Numbered from the stretch's first letter, positions 53,729 through 62,836 are shown. The stretch is DNA of 64,000 nucleotides from RGIG9379 sp031553005 (GCA_031553005.1 JAVBMA010000017.1:1-64000); one strand, 5' to 3'. The notes: generated by a model not told the origin, from the sequence alone. Numbers and translations: made by a program.

Positions 53729-53989
53729 TTATTCTGCGAACGGTAAAACAGATACAAATGATTTGTTATCTTTTTTCTTTCTGAAAGAAACCTGACCAGC
53801 CACCAAAGCAAATAATGTATGATCTTTTCCGATACCTACATTTTCTCCTGCATGGTGAGTAGTCCCGCGTTGACGAACAATAATACTGCCTGCCTTCGCT
53901 GCTTGACCTCCGAATATTTTAACTCCTAGTCGCTTACTTGCTGATTCACGACCGTTCTTGGAACTTCCGACTCCTTTTTTGTGTGCCAT
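53729..53989 (-). CDS. rpmA: Large-subunit ribosomal protein L27 (bL27)
   Basis: 86 aa. The N-terminus MAHKKGVGSSKNGRESASKR reaches into the peptidyl transferase centre in the ribosome. The central VRQRGTTHHAGENVGIGKDHTLFA motif is standard. No N-terminal Firmicutes-type cleavage extension. Second gene of rplU-rpmA. Confidence 0.97.
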   Translation of the reverse strand: MAHKKGVGSSKNGRESASKRLGVKIFGGQAAKAGSIIVRQRGTTHHAGENVGIGKDHTLFALVAGQVSFRKKKDNKSFVSVLPFAE

Positions 53990-54008
53990 TTTTCTACAAT
54001 TTTAAACG

Positions 54009-54320
54009 TTAAGCAACAACTTCATTAATTTTTAATTCGGTCAAAAACTGACGATGACCATTTCTTTTTCTATAACCTTTTCTTCTTTTCTTGTGGAAAA
54101 CAATCACTTTGTCTCCTTTTAAGTGAGAAACAACTTCAGCGGTTACTTTTGCTCCGGCTACAGTCGGCGCTCCGATAACTACTTTTCCGTCATTGTCAAT
54201 CAACAATACTTTTTCAAATTCTACTACAGAACCGCGTTCTGCTTCCAAACGGTGAACGAACAATTTTTGTCCTTGTTGAACTTTAAATTGTTGCCCCGCA
54301 ATTTCTACGATAGCGTACAT
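54009..54320 (-). CDS. rplU: Large-subunit ribosomal protein L21 (bL21)
   Basis: 103 aa. MYAIVEIAGQQFKVQQGQ start and the C-terminal KRRKGYRKRNGHRQFLTELKI signature identify L21. It is cotranscribed with rpmA (19-bp gap). The promoter -7 box is TAATTTTG on the minus strand at 54398-54405, giving a leader of about 70 nt that includes CCACCACCGG. Confidence 0.97.
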   Translation of the reverse strand: MYAIVEIAGQQFKVQQGQKLFVHRLEAERGSVVEFEKVLLIDNDGKVVIGAPTVAGAKVTAEVVSHLKGDKVIVFHKKRRKGYRKRNGHRQFLTELKINEVVA

Positions 54321-54397
54321 TTTAAACTTATACTTTTTAAGTTAGTTCCGGTGGTGGGCGTTCATCCTCTTTTTATACCACGAAGGAAAATCGCCGA

Positions 54398-54405
54398 CAA
54401 AATTA
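54398..54405 (-). promoter_or_regulatory. -7 box of rplU-rpmA
   Basis: TAATTTTG on the minus strand, about 78 bp upstream of rplU. The upstream T-rich tract lacks a clear TTG. Confidence 0.4.
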
Positions 54406-54515
54406 CTAAATTTATTTGAAAAAAAAACTATTTCCCGCTTTTTGACTATTTTAAATATAAACTTTTACCCTTTTATCATAATTTTATCTATGTTTGTCGA
54501 TACAAAACAATAAAA

Positions 54516-55064
54516 ATGAAAAAAATCGAATTAGCCATATTAGGCCTGACTATCAGCCAATCACCCGATTCTTATATTGTCCTTTTGAAAGATAAGGAAG
54601 GAGATAAACGACTACCTATTATTGTTGGCTCCAACGAAGCTCAGTCAATTGCCGTGGCAATAGACAACCTGCACCCTCCGCGTCCGCTTACGCACGATGC
54701 TTTTTTCAACCTTATGGTATACTTTGGAATCGATTTAAAAGAGGTATATATATATGACATCGTAAAAGGGGTTTTCCATGCCGAAATGCTATGCCAGCAA
54801 CTGGAGAAAACAGAAAGGCTGGACATACGCTCTTCCGACGCCATCGCTATGGCGTTACGTTTCAACGTTCCTATCTACACTAACGAAAAGGTAATGAACG
54901 TGGCCGGAGTACTTCCCAATTCAAACGCACACGAAGAAAAAAACGTAGAAAAAAGCATCTTTGAAATGTCGTCCGAAGAGATAGAAACAGCAATAGAAGA
55001 TGCAGTAAAGAAAGAGGATTATGAGACAGCCTCGCTGCTAAGGGATATATTGAAACAGAAATAA
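54516..55064 (+). CDS. Bifunctional nuclease family protein with UVR motif
   Basis: 182 aa. The BFN (DUF151) domain spans about 1-130 (LPIIVGSNEAQSIAVAIDNL, RPLTHDAFFNLMVYFG, RSSDAIAMALRFNVPIYTNE). The last 40 residues (EEIETAIEDAVKKEDYETAS, LLRDIL) form a UvrB/UvrC-type motif. Members of the family bind or cut nucleic acid in some organisms; the role here is unknown. It is transcribed alone; an AT-rich hairpin near 55145-55195 may terminate it. Confidence 0.85.
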   Translation: MKKIELAILGLTISQSPDSYIVLLKDKEGDKRLPIIVGSNEAQSIAVAIDNLHPPRPLTHDAFFNLMVYFGIDLKEVYIYDIVKGVFHAEMLCQQLEKTERLDIRSSDAIAMALRFNVPIYTNEKVMNVAGVLPNSNAHEEKNVEKSIFEMSSEEIETAIEDAVKKEDYETASLLRDILKQK

Positions 55065-55319
55065 ATTTCAATAAATATTTCAAAGCGAATACCATCGGCA
55101 AATTAATTGACATATTGACATAATTTCCAATAGCCAGACAATATATCAATTTCTTTTTGATATTTTTTTTGATTGAAAACAATCAAAAAGAAAGATTTTT
55201 GACCACCGGAAAACTCTTTTGGTGTAGAACTCACATTTCTATATTAAAATTGGTAGAAAAGAGTGATTTACGCGGCCTGAATCTTTGCGAAAATTAAGCT
55301 AATTTAATCCTTTATTTTC

Positions 55320-55350
55320 TTGGTTTCTATATTTTTTTCGGGTATTTTTG
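55320..55350 (+). promoter_or_regulatory. Promoter of the methylmalonyl-CoA operon
   Basis: TTG at 55320-55322, 20 bp, TATTTTTG at 55343-55350. The predicted leader to the mce ATG at 55407 is about 50 nt. Confidence 0.55.
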
Positions 55351-55406
55351 GGTGTTTTTTCAAAAAAAACAAAATTTTACATCACTTTAAATCTAAGTTA
55401 AATTAT

Positions 55407-55817
55407 ATGAAACCAACGCACATTGAACACATCGGAATCGCAGTAAAAAGTATTGAAGCATCTCTATCTTATTATGAAAACGTTTTAGGTTTAAAATGTT
55501 ACGCCATCGAAGAGGTAAAAGACCAAAAAGTAAAAACGGCCTTTTTGAAAGTAGGAGAAACCAAAATTGAATTATTGGAGCCAACCGATCCGGAAAGTAC
55601 AATTGCTAAATTCCTTGAAAAAAGAGGAGAAGGTGTTCACCACATCGCCTATGCAGTAGAAGGCTTGGATGAAAAACTCAAATTGGCAGCAGAAAGAGGT
55701 GTTCAACTAATCGACCAAAAACCAAGAAAAGGGGCAGAAGGATTGAATATCGCATTTTTACATCCGAAATCTACGGGAGGAGTCCTTACTGAGCTCTGCG
55801 AAAATCCGAACAAATAA
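55407..55817 (+). CDS. mce: Methylmalonyl-CoA epimerase
   Basis: 136 aa from the ATG at 55407 (the frame extends upstream but that part overlaps the promoter). Glyoxalase-fold protein: THIEHIGIAVKSIEASLSYY, TKIELLEP, GEGVHHIAYAVEGL and GVLTELCE supply the four metal ligands (His, Gln/Glu, His, Glu). It interconverts (R)- and (S)-methylmalonyl-CoA for the succinate-propionate pathway. First gene of the mce-mmdADCB operon. Confidence 0.93.
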   Translation: MKPTHIEHIGIAVKSIEASLSYYENVLGLKCYAIEEVKDQKVKTAFLKVGETKIELLEPTDPESTIAKFLEKRGEGVHHIAYAVEGLDEKLKLAAERGVQLIDQKPRKGAEGLNIAFLHPKSTGGVLTELCENPNK

Positions 55818-55878
55818 GCAATCGTGATTACAAAACACGCGAAATAGCAACAAAATACTGGTGTTCAATAAATTAAAA

Positions 55879-57438
55879 ATGGAAAACGAAGATAAAATCA
55901 AGCGCCTTGTAGAACTCCGCATGGAAGCAAAAAAAGGAGGAGGCGCAAAAAGAGTTGAAGCTCAACATGCAAAAGGAAAATTAACTGCCCGCGAAAGGAT
56001 AAATGTATTATTGGATGAGGGTAGTTTTGAAGAACTGGACATGTTTGTAACACACCGTTGTACAAACTTCGGCATGGATAAGGAAAAATTCCTTGGCGAT
56101 GGCGTTGTTACAGGCCACGGAACAGTCAACGGACGTCTGGTATATGTCTATGCCCATGACTTCACTGTACTGGGAGGTTCCCTTTCCGAAACTTTTGCTA
56201 TGAAAATATGCAAAGTAATGGACCTTGCCATGAAAATGGGAGCTCCTGTCATCGGCATCAACGACTCGGGCGGCGCACGTATACAGGAAGGCGTAACATC
56301 GCTTGCAGGTTATGCTGAAATTTTCCAAAGAAACATTCTTGCCTCAGGTATTGTGCCTCAGATATCCGTTATTTTCGGCCCTTGCGCCGGAGGTTCCGTT
56401 TACTCTCCTGCCCTGACCGATTTTATCATGATGTCAGAAGAAAACAGCTACATGTTTATTACCGGCCCTAAAGTAGTAAAAGCAGTTACCGGAGAAGATA
56501 TTTCGGTAGAAGACCTTGGCGGAGCACGTATGCATACGACACAATCGGGAGTAGCCCATTTCGTTGCACCGACCGAAGAAGAAGGATTGAATACCATCCG
56601 CGAATTATTGACTTACCTGCCTCAAAATAATTTAGAAGATGCTCCGGCCATTGAAAACAATGACCCAATCGACAGAAAAAACGATTTTCTAAACACATTG
56701 CTTCCGGAAAACCCGAATCAACCTTACGATATGATGAAAGTTATTAACTCCATCACAGATAACGGTGAGTTTTTTGAAGTACATGCCAATTATGCTCCGA
56801 ATATTATTGTCGGGTTTGCCCGTTTTGACGGTGTTTCAACCGGAATCGTAGCCAATCAGCCGGCAAAAATGGCAGGTATCCTCGACACGGAATCTTCACG
56901 CAAAGCAGCCCGTTTCGTTCGTTTCTGCGACGCGTTCAATATCCCTATCCTTACATTAGTGGATGTTCCGGGATTCTTGCCGGGTTCCAATCAGGAACAG
57001 GCGGGTATCATTCTTCACGGAGCAAAACTTTTATTCGCATACGGCGAAGCTACCGTACCAAGAGTAACCGTAACACTGCGTAAATCTTACGGAGGCGCTC
57101 ATGACGTAATGAGTTGCAAACAACTCCGCGGAGATTTCAATTACGCATGGCCTACGGCTGAAATCGCCGTAATGGGCGCCAGTGGAGCTATCGGAGTATT
57201 AGAAGGAAAAGAAATCGCAAAAATTGAAGACCCTCAGGCAAAAGCAAAATACATCGAAGAGAAAACAAAAGAATACCAGGATGCATTTGCAAATCCTTAC
57301 CAAGCAGCATCATTAGGCTATATCGATGACATTATCGAACCTCGCAATACTCGTTTCAGGGTAATACGGGCATTCAAATCGCTACAGACAAAAAAGCTTG
57401 CCAATCCATTGCGTAAACACAACAACATGCCATTATAA
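55879..57438 (+). CDS. mmdA: Methylmalonyl-CoA decarboxylase, carboxyltransferase alpha subunit
   Basis: 519 aa from the ATG at 55879 (a GTG six codons earlier is less likely). Acyl-CoA carboxylase beta-type crotonase fold in two halves: GGSLSETFAMKICKVMDLA and NDSGGARIQEGVTSLAGYAE in the first; VDVPGFLPGSNQEQAGIILHG and AHDVMSCKQLRGD in the second. With the biotin carrier and membrane subunits downstream it is the decarboxylase alpha subunit rather than a propionyl-CoA carboxylase, since no biotin carboxylase gene is present in the operon. Confidence 0.93.
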   Translation: MENEDKIKRLVELRMEAKKGGGAKRVEAQHAKGKLTARERINVLLDEGSFEELDMFVTHRCTNFGMDKEKFLGDGVVTGHGTVNGRLVYVYAHDFTVLGGSLSETFAMKICKVMDLAMKMGAPVIGINDSGGARIQEGVTSLAGYAEIFQRNILASGIVPQISVIFGPCAGGSVYSPALTDFIMMSEENSYMFITGPKVVKAVTGEDISVEDLGGARMHTTQSGVAHFVAPTEEEGLNTIRELLTYLPQNNLEDAPAIENNDPIDRKNDFLNTLLPENPNQPYDMMKVINSITDNGEFFEVHANYAPNIIVGFARFDGVSTGIVANQPAKMAGILDTESSRKAARFVRFCDAFNIPILTLVDVPGFLPGSNQEQAGIILHGAKLLFAYGEATVPRVTVTLRKSYGGAHDVMSCKQLRGDFNYAWPTAEIAVMGASGAIGVLEGKEIAKIEDPQAKAKYIEEKTKEYQDAFANPYQAASLGYIDDIIEPRNTRFRVIRAFKSLQTKKLANPLRKHNNMPL

Positions 57439-57449
57439 AATAATCGATT

Positions 57450-57779
57450 ATGTTAATTCTTAGTATAAACTGGACAAATGCTTTCATCGTAATGTTTTTA
57501 GGAATAGCTATTGTATTCACTGTTTTGTGTCTATTGATAGCGCTTCTATATGGCTTTGGTTTTGTCGTAAGCAAACTATCCAAAAACGAAGATGAACCGG
57601 CAAGCCGGAATGAAGAAGAAAGCCTGGATGTTGTTTCGGGAACCGAGAGTGCTGCTATTGCTATGGCTCTGCATCTCTATTATGCTGATATTCATGATGA
57701 AGAAAGTGATATTATCACTATCAAAAATATCAATAGCAGATATTCTCCGTGGAATTCAAAAATATATGGTGTTCAATAA
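57450..57779 (+). CDS. mmdD: Decarboxylase small membrane subunit, OadG/MmdD family
   Basis: 109 aa. One N-terminal transmembrane helix (AFIVMFLGIAIVFTVLCLLI, about 11-30) is followed by a charged linker (SKNEDEPASRNEEESLD) and a cytoplasmic tail with AAIAMALHLYYAD and the RYSPWNSK motif frequent in OadG-like proteins of Bacteroidales. It tethers the soluble carboxyltransferase and biotin carrier to the membrane pump. 11 bp after mmdA. Confidence 0.85.
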   Translation: MLILSINWTNAFIVMFLGIAIVFTVLCLLIALLYGFGFVVSKLSKNEDEPASRNEEESLDVVSGTESAAIAMALHLYYADIHDEESDIITIKNINSRYSPWNSKIYGVQ

Positions 57780-57798
57780 AATTCTTATTACATAAAAA

Positions 57799-58242
57799 AT
57801 GAAGAAATTCAAATTTACAATAAACGGTGAGACTTTCGATGTTTCGGTAAACGAAGAAGGCAAAAACGTAGCAGAAGTTACTGTCAACGGAAAACCATAC
57901 ACCGTGGAGTTTGAAAAAGAAGAAGCACCGGCAAATAAACCGGTAATCCGTAAAACGACTCAAAAAACAAACAGTTCTAACACTCCGTCACAAGCCAATT
58001 CTGCTCCCGCAGCTAAAAATGCGGGAAGCAAAAAAGCAATCAAATCCCCTCTTCCCGGCAGCGTTTTCAAAATTCCGGTTTCTGTAGGGCAAACGGTAAA
58101 ACGCGGAGACCTGTTAGTTATAATTGAATCCATGAAAATGGAAAACAATATTCTGGCAGACAGAGATGGTTCCGTAAAAGCTATTTATGTCCAAATCGGA
58201 CAAAGTGTTTTGCAAGGCGATGCACTTGTTGATTTGGAGTAA
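57799..58242 (+). CDS. mmdC: Biotin carboxyl carrier subunit of methylmalonyl-CoA decarboxylase
   Basis: 147 aa. The C-terminal biotinyl domain (about 82-147) has the biotinylated Lys113 in ESMKMEN. An Ala/Ser/Pro/Lys-rich hinge (about 45-80) connects it to an N-terminal domain (FKFTINGETFDVSVNE) typical of this subunit. It carries CO2 from MmdA to the membrane subunit MmdB. 19 bp after mmdD. Confidence 0.93.
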   Translation: MKKFKFTINGETFDVSVNEEGKNVAEVTVNGKPYTVEFEKEEAPANKPVIRKTTQKTNSSNTPSQANSAPAAKNAGSKKAIKSPLPGSVFKIPVSVGQTVKRGDLLVIIESMKMENNILADRDGSVKAIYVQIGQSVLQGDALVDLE

Positions 58243-58266
58243 AACAACTGAAAAAACAAAAGAAAA

Positions 58267-59589
58267 ATGAAAAACAAATATTTTTCCCTGCTGATTGTTG
58301 CGTTATTTGCTATCATAATGCCACTGTCAGCACAGCATTCTTCGGTTAATGAGCCAATCGCGACTTCGGAGGTTGTCGCCGAGAACATTCTTGCAAATGA
58401 CCAACCCGAAGCCGACCTTAGCATTAGTGAAGGTATATCTGGTTTCTTGGAAAGTACCGGATTCGCGCTAATCGCAGATAACTGGAAAATCCTTGTCATG
58501 TTGGTTGTTGGATGCATTCTGTTATATCTCGCTATCGTAAAGAAATTCGAACCACTACTTTTACTTCCGATTGCATTCGGGATGCTTTTGACAAATTTGC
58601 CCGGCGCAGGAATCTATAATGCCGAATTATTTGCCGGAGGTCATGTTCATTGGGACATTTTTGTAGATAAAGCCGGATTGCTCGACTATCTCTACCTAGG
58701 TGTAAAACTTGGTATTTATCCTTGTCTTATATTTATAGGTGTCGGAGCGATGACCGATTTCGGACCGCTAATTGCCAATCCTAAGAGCTTGTTATTGGGA
58801 GCTGCCGCCCAACTCGGTATCTTTTCAACCTACCTGGGAGCAATTGCCGTAGGATTTCTTCCTCACGAAGCAGGTTCTATCGGTATTATCGGAGGAGCAG
58901 ATGGCCCGACCGCTATCTATCTGACTTCCAAATTAGCGCCTCACTTATTAGGTCCTATCGCAGTTGCAGCATACTCTTATATGGCACTGGTTCCGGTAAT
59001 TCAACCGCCAATCATGAAGTTCCTTACAACAAAGAAAGAGCGTGAAATAGAGATGAAACAACTTCGTTCGGTTTCCAAAACCGAAAAAGTTATTTTCCCG
59101 ATTCTGGTTACGATTATCGTTTCATTGCTTTTACCGTCAGCAGCAACTCTGATCGGTTCGCTTATGCTCGGAAACCTAATGCGTGAATGCGGAGTAACTG
59201 AACGCTTGGCTAAAACAGTACAAAATGAGTTGATGAACATCGTAACTATATTCTTGGGAATCACCGTAGGAGCAACCGCTACTGCCGACAACTTCCTGAA
59301 TGCAAGCACTCTTTTAATCTTATGCATGGGTATCGTTGCTTTCGGATTAGGAACTGCAGGAGGTGTACTTCTTGCTAAATTAATGAACGTCTTCAGCAAA
59401 GAAAAGATTAACCCGTTGATTGGTTCTGCCGGAGTTTCTGCTGTTCCGATGGCAGCCCGTGTCTCACAAGTCGTAGGACAAGAGGCAAATCCGGGCAACT
59501 TCCTGCTTATGCACGCCATGGGTCCAAACGTAGCCGGAGTAATCGGCTCCGCTGTTGCGGCGGGGATATTGCTGAGCATGCTCGGTTAA
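58267..59589 (+). CDS. mmdB: Sodium-translocating decarboxylase beta subunit
   Basis: 440 aa. The membrane subunit couples decarboxylation of carboxybiotin to Na+ export. The conserved GGADGPTAIYLTSKLAP region includes Asp212, the counterpart of the essential Asp of Klebsiella OadB; IGVGAMTDFGPLIANP and GNFLLMHAMGPNVAGVIGSA are further hallmarks. About nine or ten helices follow a ~70-residue N-terminal extension with a signal-peptide-like start (KNKYFSLLIVALFAIIMPLS), which is usual in Bacteroidota. Last gene of the operon. Confidence 0.94.
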   Translation: MKNKYFSLLIVALFAIIMPLSAQHSSVNEPIATSEVVAENILANDQPEADLSISEGISGFLESTGFALIADNWKILVMLVVGCILLYLAIVKKFEPLLLLPIAFGMLLTNLPGAGIYNAELFAGGHVHWDIFVDKAGLLDYLYLGVKLGIYPCLIFIGVGAMTDFGPLIANPKSLLLGAAAQLGIFSTYLGAIAVGFLPHEAGSIGIIGGADGPTAIYLTSKLAPHLLGPIAVAAYSYMALVPVIQPPIMKFLTTKKEREIEMKQLRSVSKTEKVIFPILVTIIVSLLLPSAATLIGSLMLGNLMRECGVTERLAKTVQNELMNIVTIFLGITVGATATADNFLNASTLLILCMGIVAFGLGTAGGVLLAKLMNVFSKEKINPLIGSAGVSAVPMAARVSQVVGQEANPGNFLLMHAMGPNVAGVIGSAVAAGILLSMLG

Positions 59590-59645
59590 ATAGGTGAAAG
59601 GTGAGAAGTGAAATGTGAAAGTTTAGAAGTTAAAGGTGAAAGTTT
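59590..59645 (+). repeat. TGAAA heptamer repeat after mmdB
   Basis: Right after the TAA stop: ATAGGTGAAAGGTGAGAAGT and GAAATGTGAAAGTTTAGAAG units, period 7, sense orientation. Confidence 0.7.
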
Positions 59646-59723
59646 TATATATGCTAAAAAAATATTTTATAAAATGTTTTGAAAGCTGTTATTTATATAT
59701 ATAACATACATATATGGAAAGAG

Positions 59724-59759
59724 AAAAGCTTACTGAGATTGATTTCAGTAAGCTTTTTT
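59724..59759 (+). terminator. Terminator of the mce-mmd operon
   Basis: Perfect 13-bp stem AAAAGCTTACTGA/TCAGTAAGCTTTT with 8-nt loop, then a T-run, about 135 bp past the mmdB stop. Confidence 0.8.
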
Positions 59760-59840
59760 GTGTTATAAGAAAAGCTAAGAAAATTTCAATAATCCGGATG
59801 AATTTTAGAAAATTATCTCAGTTATCAACTGGTAGAAATA

Positions 59841-59873
59841 AAAGAAGGAACAACTTTGGGCTGCTCCTTCTTT
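59841..59873. terminator. Second hairpin in the convergent spacer
   Basis: AAAGAAGGAACAA paired with TGCTCCTTCTTT (one or two mismatches). T-rich on the right; could be a backup terminator for the plus strand or serve the convergent modF-like gene. Confidence 0.5.
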
Positions 59874-60003
59874 ATCCGTAATATTTATTGCTTATGAGTT
59901 GCTCCTCAACAAAGCTCACATCATCTTCAATTTTATGCCTTCAAGTCAAATATTATTTCCTGAACTTTCACCAACAATTTTTGCTATGCTTAGCATAGTT
60001 ATA

Positions 60004-60160
60004 TAATTTTCAATAAAAGCATTGAAAACATATAGAAAAAAACTATTATCCTTTTGCCCCAAGCTTTCAACTTTCACTTTTCACCTTTCACCTAAATAAT
60101 TTCACTTCTCCCCTTTCAACTAAATAAACTTTCAATTTTCACCTTTCACCTTTCAGCTCA
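60004..60160 (-). repeat. Composite TGAAA-heptamer element overlapping the ModF-like stop
   Basis: AT hairpin TTTTCAATAAAAGCATTGAA plus AACATATAGAAAAAAACT, then CTTTCAACTTTCACTTTTCA and CCTTTCACC blocks. Read on the minus strand, the gene's last codons (Leu-Lys-Gly-Glu-Arg-stop) fall in AAAGGTGAAAGGTGA, so the protein's C-terminus is repeat-encoded. The first half resembles 47309-47400. Confidence 0.7.
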
Positions 60161-61608
60161 AAAAACAAGTTTACGCAAGAAGGTATTTCTTCCCTCCTAT
60201 GTGTAACGTAGATCAGTGTTTTATCTTCTTGACTGCAAAAACTTTCGATGACTTTCCTTGCTCGTTGTTTGTGGTGCATATCCAATCCGTGAAACGGTTC
60301 GTCCAGAATTAACAGATCAGGATTTTTCACCAATGTCCTTGCTAACAGGACAAGACGCTGCTCTCCGCCGGATATTTTCAAAAAGGATTTTTCTGCCAGA
60401 TGTTCAACGCCAAGTAAGCGCATCCATTCCAAACTAACTCTCTCCTGCTCTTCCGAACATTGCCTGAAAAGGCCTATCGTATCAAAATGCCCTGAGCTTA
60501 CAATACGGATACAAGGCTGATTTTCCTGAAAGAAGAGGTGCATCTCGGAAGAGATGTAACCAATCGGTCTTTTTATCTCCCAGATACTCTCACCTGTCCC
60601 GCGAAGGCGGTCGAAAACTTCGATATGTTGCGCATAAGCCTGTGGATTATCACCGACAAGAAGACTTAATAATGTAGATTTACCCGCACCGTTAGGACCA
60701 AGCAAAGCCCACTTCTCCCCTTTCTTGATTTCCCAGTTCAAGTCGTGGAAAAGCACACGCTTCTCGTATGCAATATTGATATTTTGCATTTTCAATACTG
60801 TATTGTAAGTGATATTCTTTGGCGTAGAACTTTTTGGAAAAAGAATCTTTACATTGCCTGCGTCTTTAGTCAAATCAACTTCTTCGAAACAAAATCCGTT
60901 TCTCTCGACAGGAGGCCCGTACGACAATTTTTCGACAGGTAAAATATGTGTTGCCACATCCGGAACTTCATTCGCGGCGGGAATCAGAAATATCATTTGT
61001 TGGAACTTTGCCAGTTCCGTAAAAAATTCATTCAACTGTTTGCGCATCTCCTTATCCAACCCGATAAAAGGATTATCAAAGATAATCAGATCGGGCTTTT
61101 GCATCAGGACAACGGCAATAAGGAAACGGCGCAACTCGCCGGAAGAGAGCATAATCAAATTTTTGGAAAGCAAAGAGGTAAGGTTAAGCTTCCCGTAAAA
61201 ATCGATTCGTTCCTCTTCGGGTAAGGATATTGAGGAGAGTACCTCCCCGACCGTCGGAGCCAAATCGTTTTCGGAGGCATTAAAACGCTGCTGGTAGTAC
61301 ATATTTTTATAATCGGCCAACAGATATGCCGATTCGAAACTAACTTTACGGATTAATTCGGCGGCGTATTTTTTTTGCGTTTGACGAGCTCTTCGTTCGT
61401 TCCAGAAACCATACTTGATTTCGCCCCCACTTACACCGCAACGGCCGGCAATAAGATCGGCAAGGAGCGTTTTTCCCGATCCGTTTAATCCCACGACTGC
61501 CCATTGCTCGCCGTAATTGATCCTCCAGTTTATCGGCGACGGGAAATCCACACCTGCAACTCTCGGCTCTACATTTTCTAACAAGAGAAATATATTTTCT
61601 TTTTTCAT
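60139..61608 (-). CDS. ModF-like double ABC ATPase
   Basis: 489 aa with two ATPase domains and no membrane helix. Domain 1 (about 5-230): Walker A GLNGSGKT, signature LSSGELRR, Walker B LIIFDNP, where the catalytic Glu is replaced by Asn. Domain 2 (about 265-489): GPNGAGKST, signature ISGGEQRL, Walker B LLILDEP with intact Glu. The arrangement and length match ModF/PhrA of molybdate-associated ABC proteins, whose role is unclear; no molybdate transporter is adjacent. Domain 1 is probably a non-hydrolysing site. Confidence 0.8.
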   Translation of the reverse strand: MKKENIFLLLENVEPRVAGVDFPSPINWRINYGEQWAVVGLNGSGKTLLADLIAGRCGVSGGEIKYGFWNERRARQTQKKYAAELIRKVSFESAYLLADYKNMYYQQRFNASENDLAPTVGEVLSSISLPEEERIDFYGKLNLTSLLSKNLIMLSSGELRRFLIAVVLMQKPDLIIFDNPFIGLDKEMRKQLNEFFTELAKFQQMIFLIPAANEVPDVATHILPVEKLSYGPPVERNGFCFEEVDLTKDAGNVKILFPKSSTPKNITYNTVLKMQNINIAYEKRVLFHDLNWEIKKGEKWALLGPNGAGKSTLLSLLVGDNPQAYAQHIEVFDRLRGTGESIWEIKRPIGYISSEMHLFFQENQPCIRIVSSGHFDTIGLFRQCSEEQERVSLEWMRLLGVEHLAEKSFLKISGGEQRLVLLARTLVKNPDLLILDEPFHGLDMHHKQRARKVIESFCSQEDKTLIYVTHRREEIPSCVNLFFELKGER

Positions 61609-61655
61609 TTCGGATTATTTTTTAAGCTAAAAAATCAGGAATCAATGTCCTTAAT

Positions 61656-62774
61656 TTATATTTTAGACAACCATTTAGAGAAAAAAACATCATAAACTTT
61701 ATAAAAAGCATCTTCTTCATAAATCATCTCCTTATCCAACAATGCTTTTAACGCTCTGTTCAATGAACTGGGCTGAACGAAACCATGCTTCTTCATAAAT
61801 TGCTGTGAATTAGGCTTATCTACAGATCCTTCTTTTGCAATTGCCTTTAACAATTCAAACTGGCTATCGGTAAGTAAATTCCGGTAATTATAAAAAACAT
61901 ACTCTCTTTCTTCGAGCATAAGCGACTTCACTTTTTCTATCAACACCGGAGTTATTTTCTTTTCTCCGGTTGCGTATAACCGGTTAAAAAACGATTGTAC
62001 ATAAAAGGTATAGCAATCGTAATAACTTAAGACATTTTCTATATCTGTTTTCTCTATATCACGTTTATTATCCGTGAATTTATCGTAGATAAATCGGGCA
62101 TAGACATCGGCCGGTATTCGTTGGAGGAAAAGAAAATCGGATGATTGATAAAAAGGGCGGCCATACTCGCTAAACATAGAAGTGAGAATATGTTTGTTGC
62201 TACCCGAAAAAATGAAATAGATATTGTTTGATTGCTGAATATAAGTCCTCAAAAGAGCCTCAACATTCTTCTCCTTGTAGAATGTTATTTGCTGAAATTC
62301 ATCGATAGCGATAATATAGTGGACTTTCTGGTTGGACAAATATTCGAAAATCTGACTAATTCCCATTTCGGCTTCCTGATAATTTTCATATCCCAATTCA
62401 ATTTCCGGATTTCCTGTCACTGGATCAAATACCAGCTTAGCTTTGATTCCCATAATCAATTGAGAGATTCTTTTTAGAAAATCTTTCGAATTTCTTTTCT
62501 CTTCCTCAATTATGGCATTTCCCAACATTCGTATCAATTCCTGAAGCGAGGTTGTCGCCAGGATATCAATGTATAACAAGCGGTATTTAGAATCCTTCAA
62601 ATGATAGAAAACATTTTTTATCAATCCTGTTTTTCCCAATCTTCGGATAGAGGCAAGGGTTAAATTCCGGTTATTTTTAATCGCTGATATAATACGGTCA
62701 GTCTCTTCAACCCTGTCACAAAAGTAGTCGGGTGTCAGATAATTAGTTATTAAAAAAGGATTTATCGGTTTCAT
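61656..62774 (-). CDS. Archaeal-type AAA ATPase with C-terminal winged helix
   Basis: 372 aa. The P-loop is the divergent form SIRRLGKTG (about 42-50), as in the archaeal/STAND-like ATPase clan (ATPase_2, PF01637-like). Walker B is IIAIDEFQ (Asp158-Glu159) and sensor 1 FIFSGSN. The C-terminal ~80 residues form a winged helix (LTDSQFELLKAIAKEGSV, KHGFVQPSSLNRALKALLDK). Proteins of this type occur in many copies in some Bacteroidota and archaea and have no known role. The upstream leader carries three tandem 14-bp repeats. Confidence 0.78.
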   Translation of the reverse strand: MKPINPFLITNYLTPDYFCDRVEETDRIISAIKNNRNLTLASIRRLGKTGLIKNVFYHLKDSKYRLLYIDILATTSLQELIRMLGNAIIEEEKRNSKDFLKRISQLIMGIKAKLVFDPVTGNPEIELGYENYQEAEMGISQIFEYLSNQKVHYIIAIDEFQQITFYKEKNVEALLRTYIQQSNNIYFIFSGSNKHILTSMFSEYGRPFYQSSDFLFLQRIPADVYARFIYDKFTDNKRDIEKTDIENVLSYYDCYTFYVQSFFNRLYATGEKKITPVLIEKVKSLMLEEREYVFYNYRNLLTDSQFELLKAIAKEGSVDKPNSQQFMKKHGFVQPSSLNRALKALLDKEMIYEEDAFYKVYDVFFSKWLSKI

Positions 62775-62792
62775 TCCAACTATTTATTTTTG

Positions 62793-62834
62793 CACATTTT
62801 GCGTTACACATTTTGCGTTACACATTTTGCGCAA
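62793..62834 (-). repeat. Three tandem 14-bp repeats in the leader of the AAA ATPase gene
   Basis: CACATTTTGCGTTA (62793-62806), an identical second copy (62807-62820) and a variant CACATTTTGCGCAA (62821-62834). They lie between the -7 box and the ATG, hence probably in the transcribed leader. There are no spacers, so this is not CRISPR. Confidence 0.8.
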
Positions 62835-62836
62835 TG

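Noticed and set aside
54321..54400. Ribosomal-protein leader (L21 autoregulatory RNA) upstream of rplU
   Set aside because: The leader is only about 70 nt, and no structure matching a known L21 leader could be recognised by eye.
55879..57438. Calling the carboxyltransferase gene a propionyl-CoA carboxylase beta subunit
   Set aside because: The operon lacks a biotin carboxylase but has the membrane subunits of a Na+-pumping decarboxylase and the epimerase, so the decarboxylase assignment fits better.
62793..62834. Tandem 14-bp repeats considered as a CRISPR array or iterons
   Set aside because: The units touch with no spacers, are only 14 bp long and number three; no cas genes or replication gene are nearby. 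They are kept only as a leader repeat.
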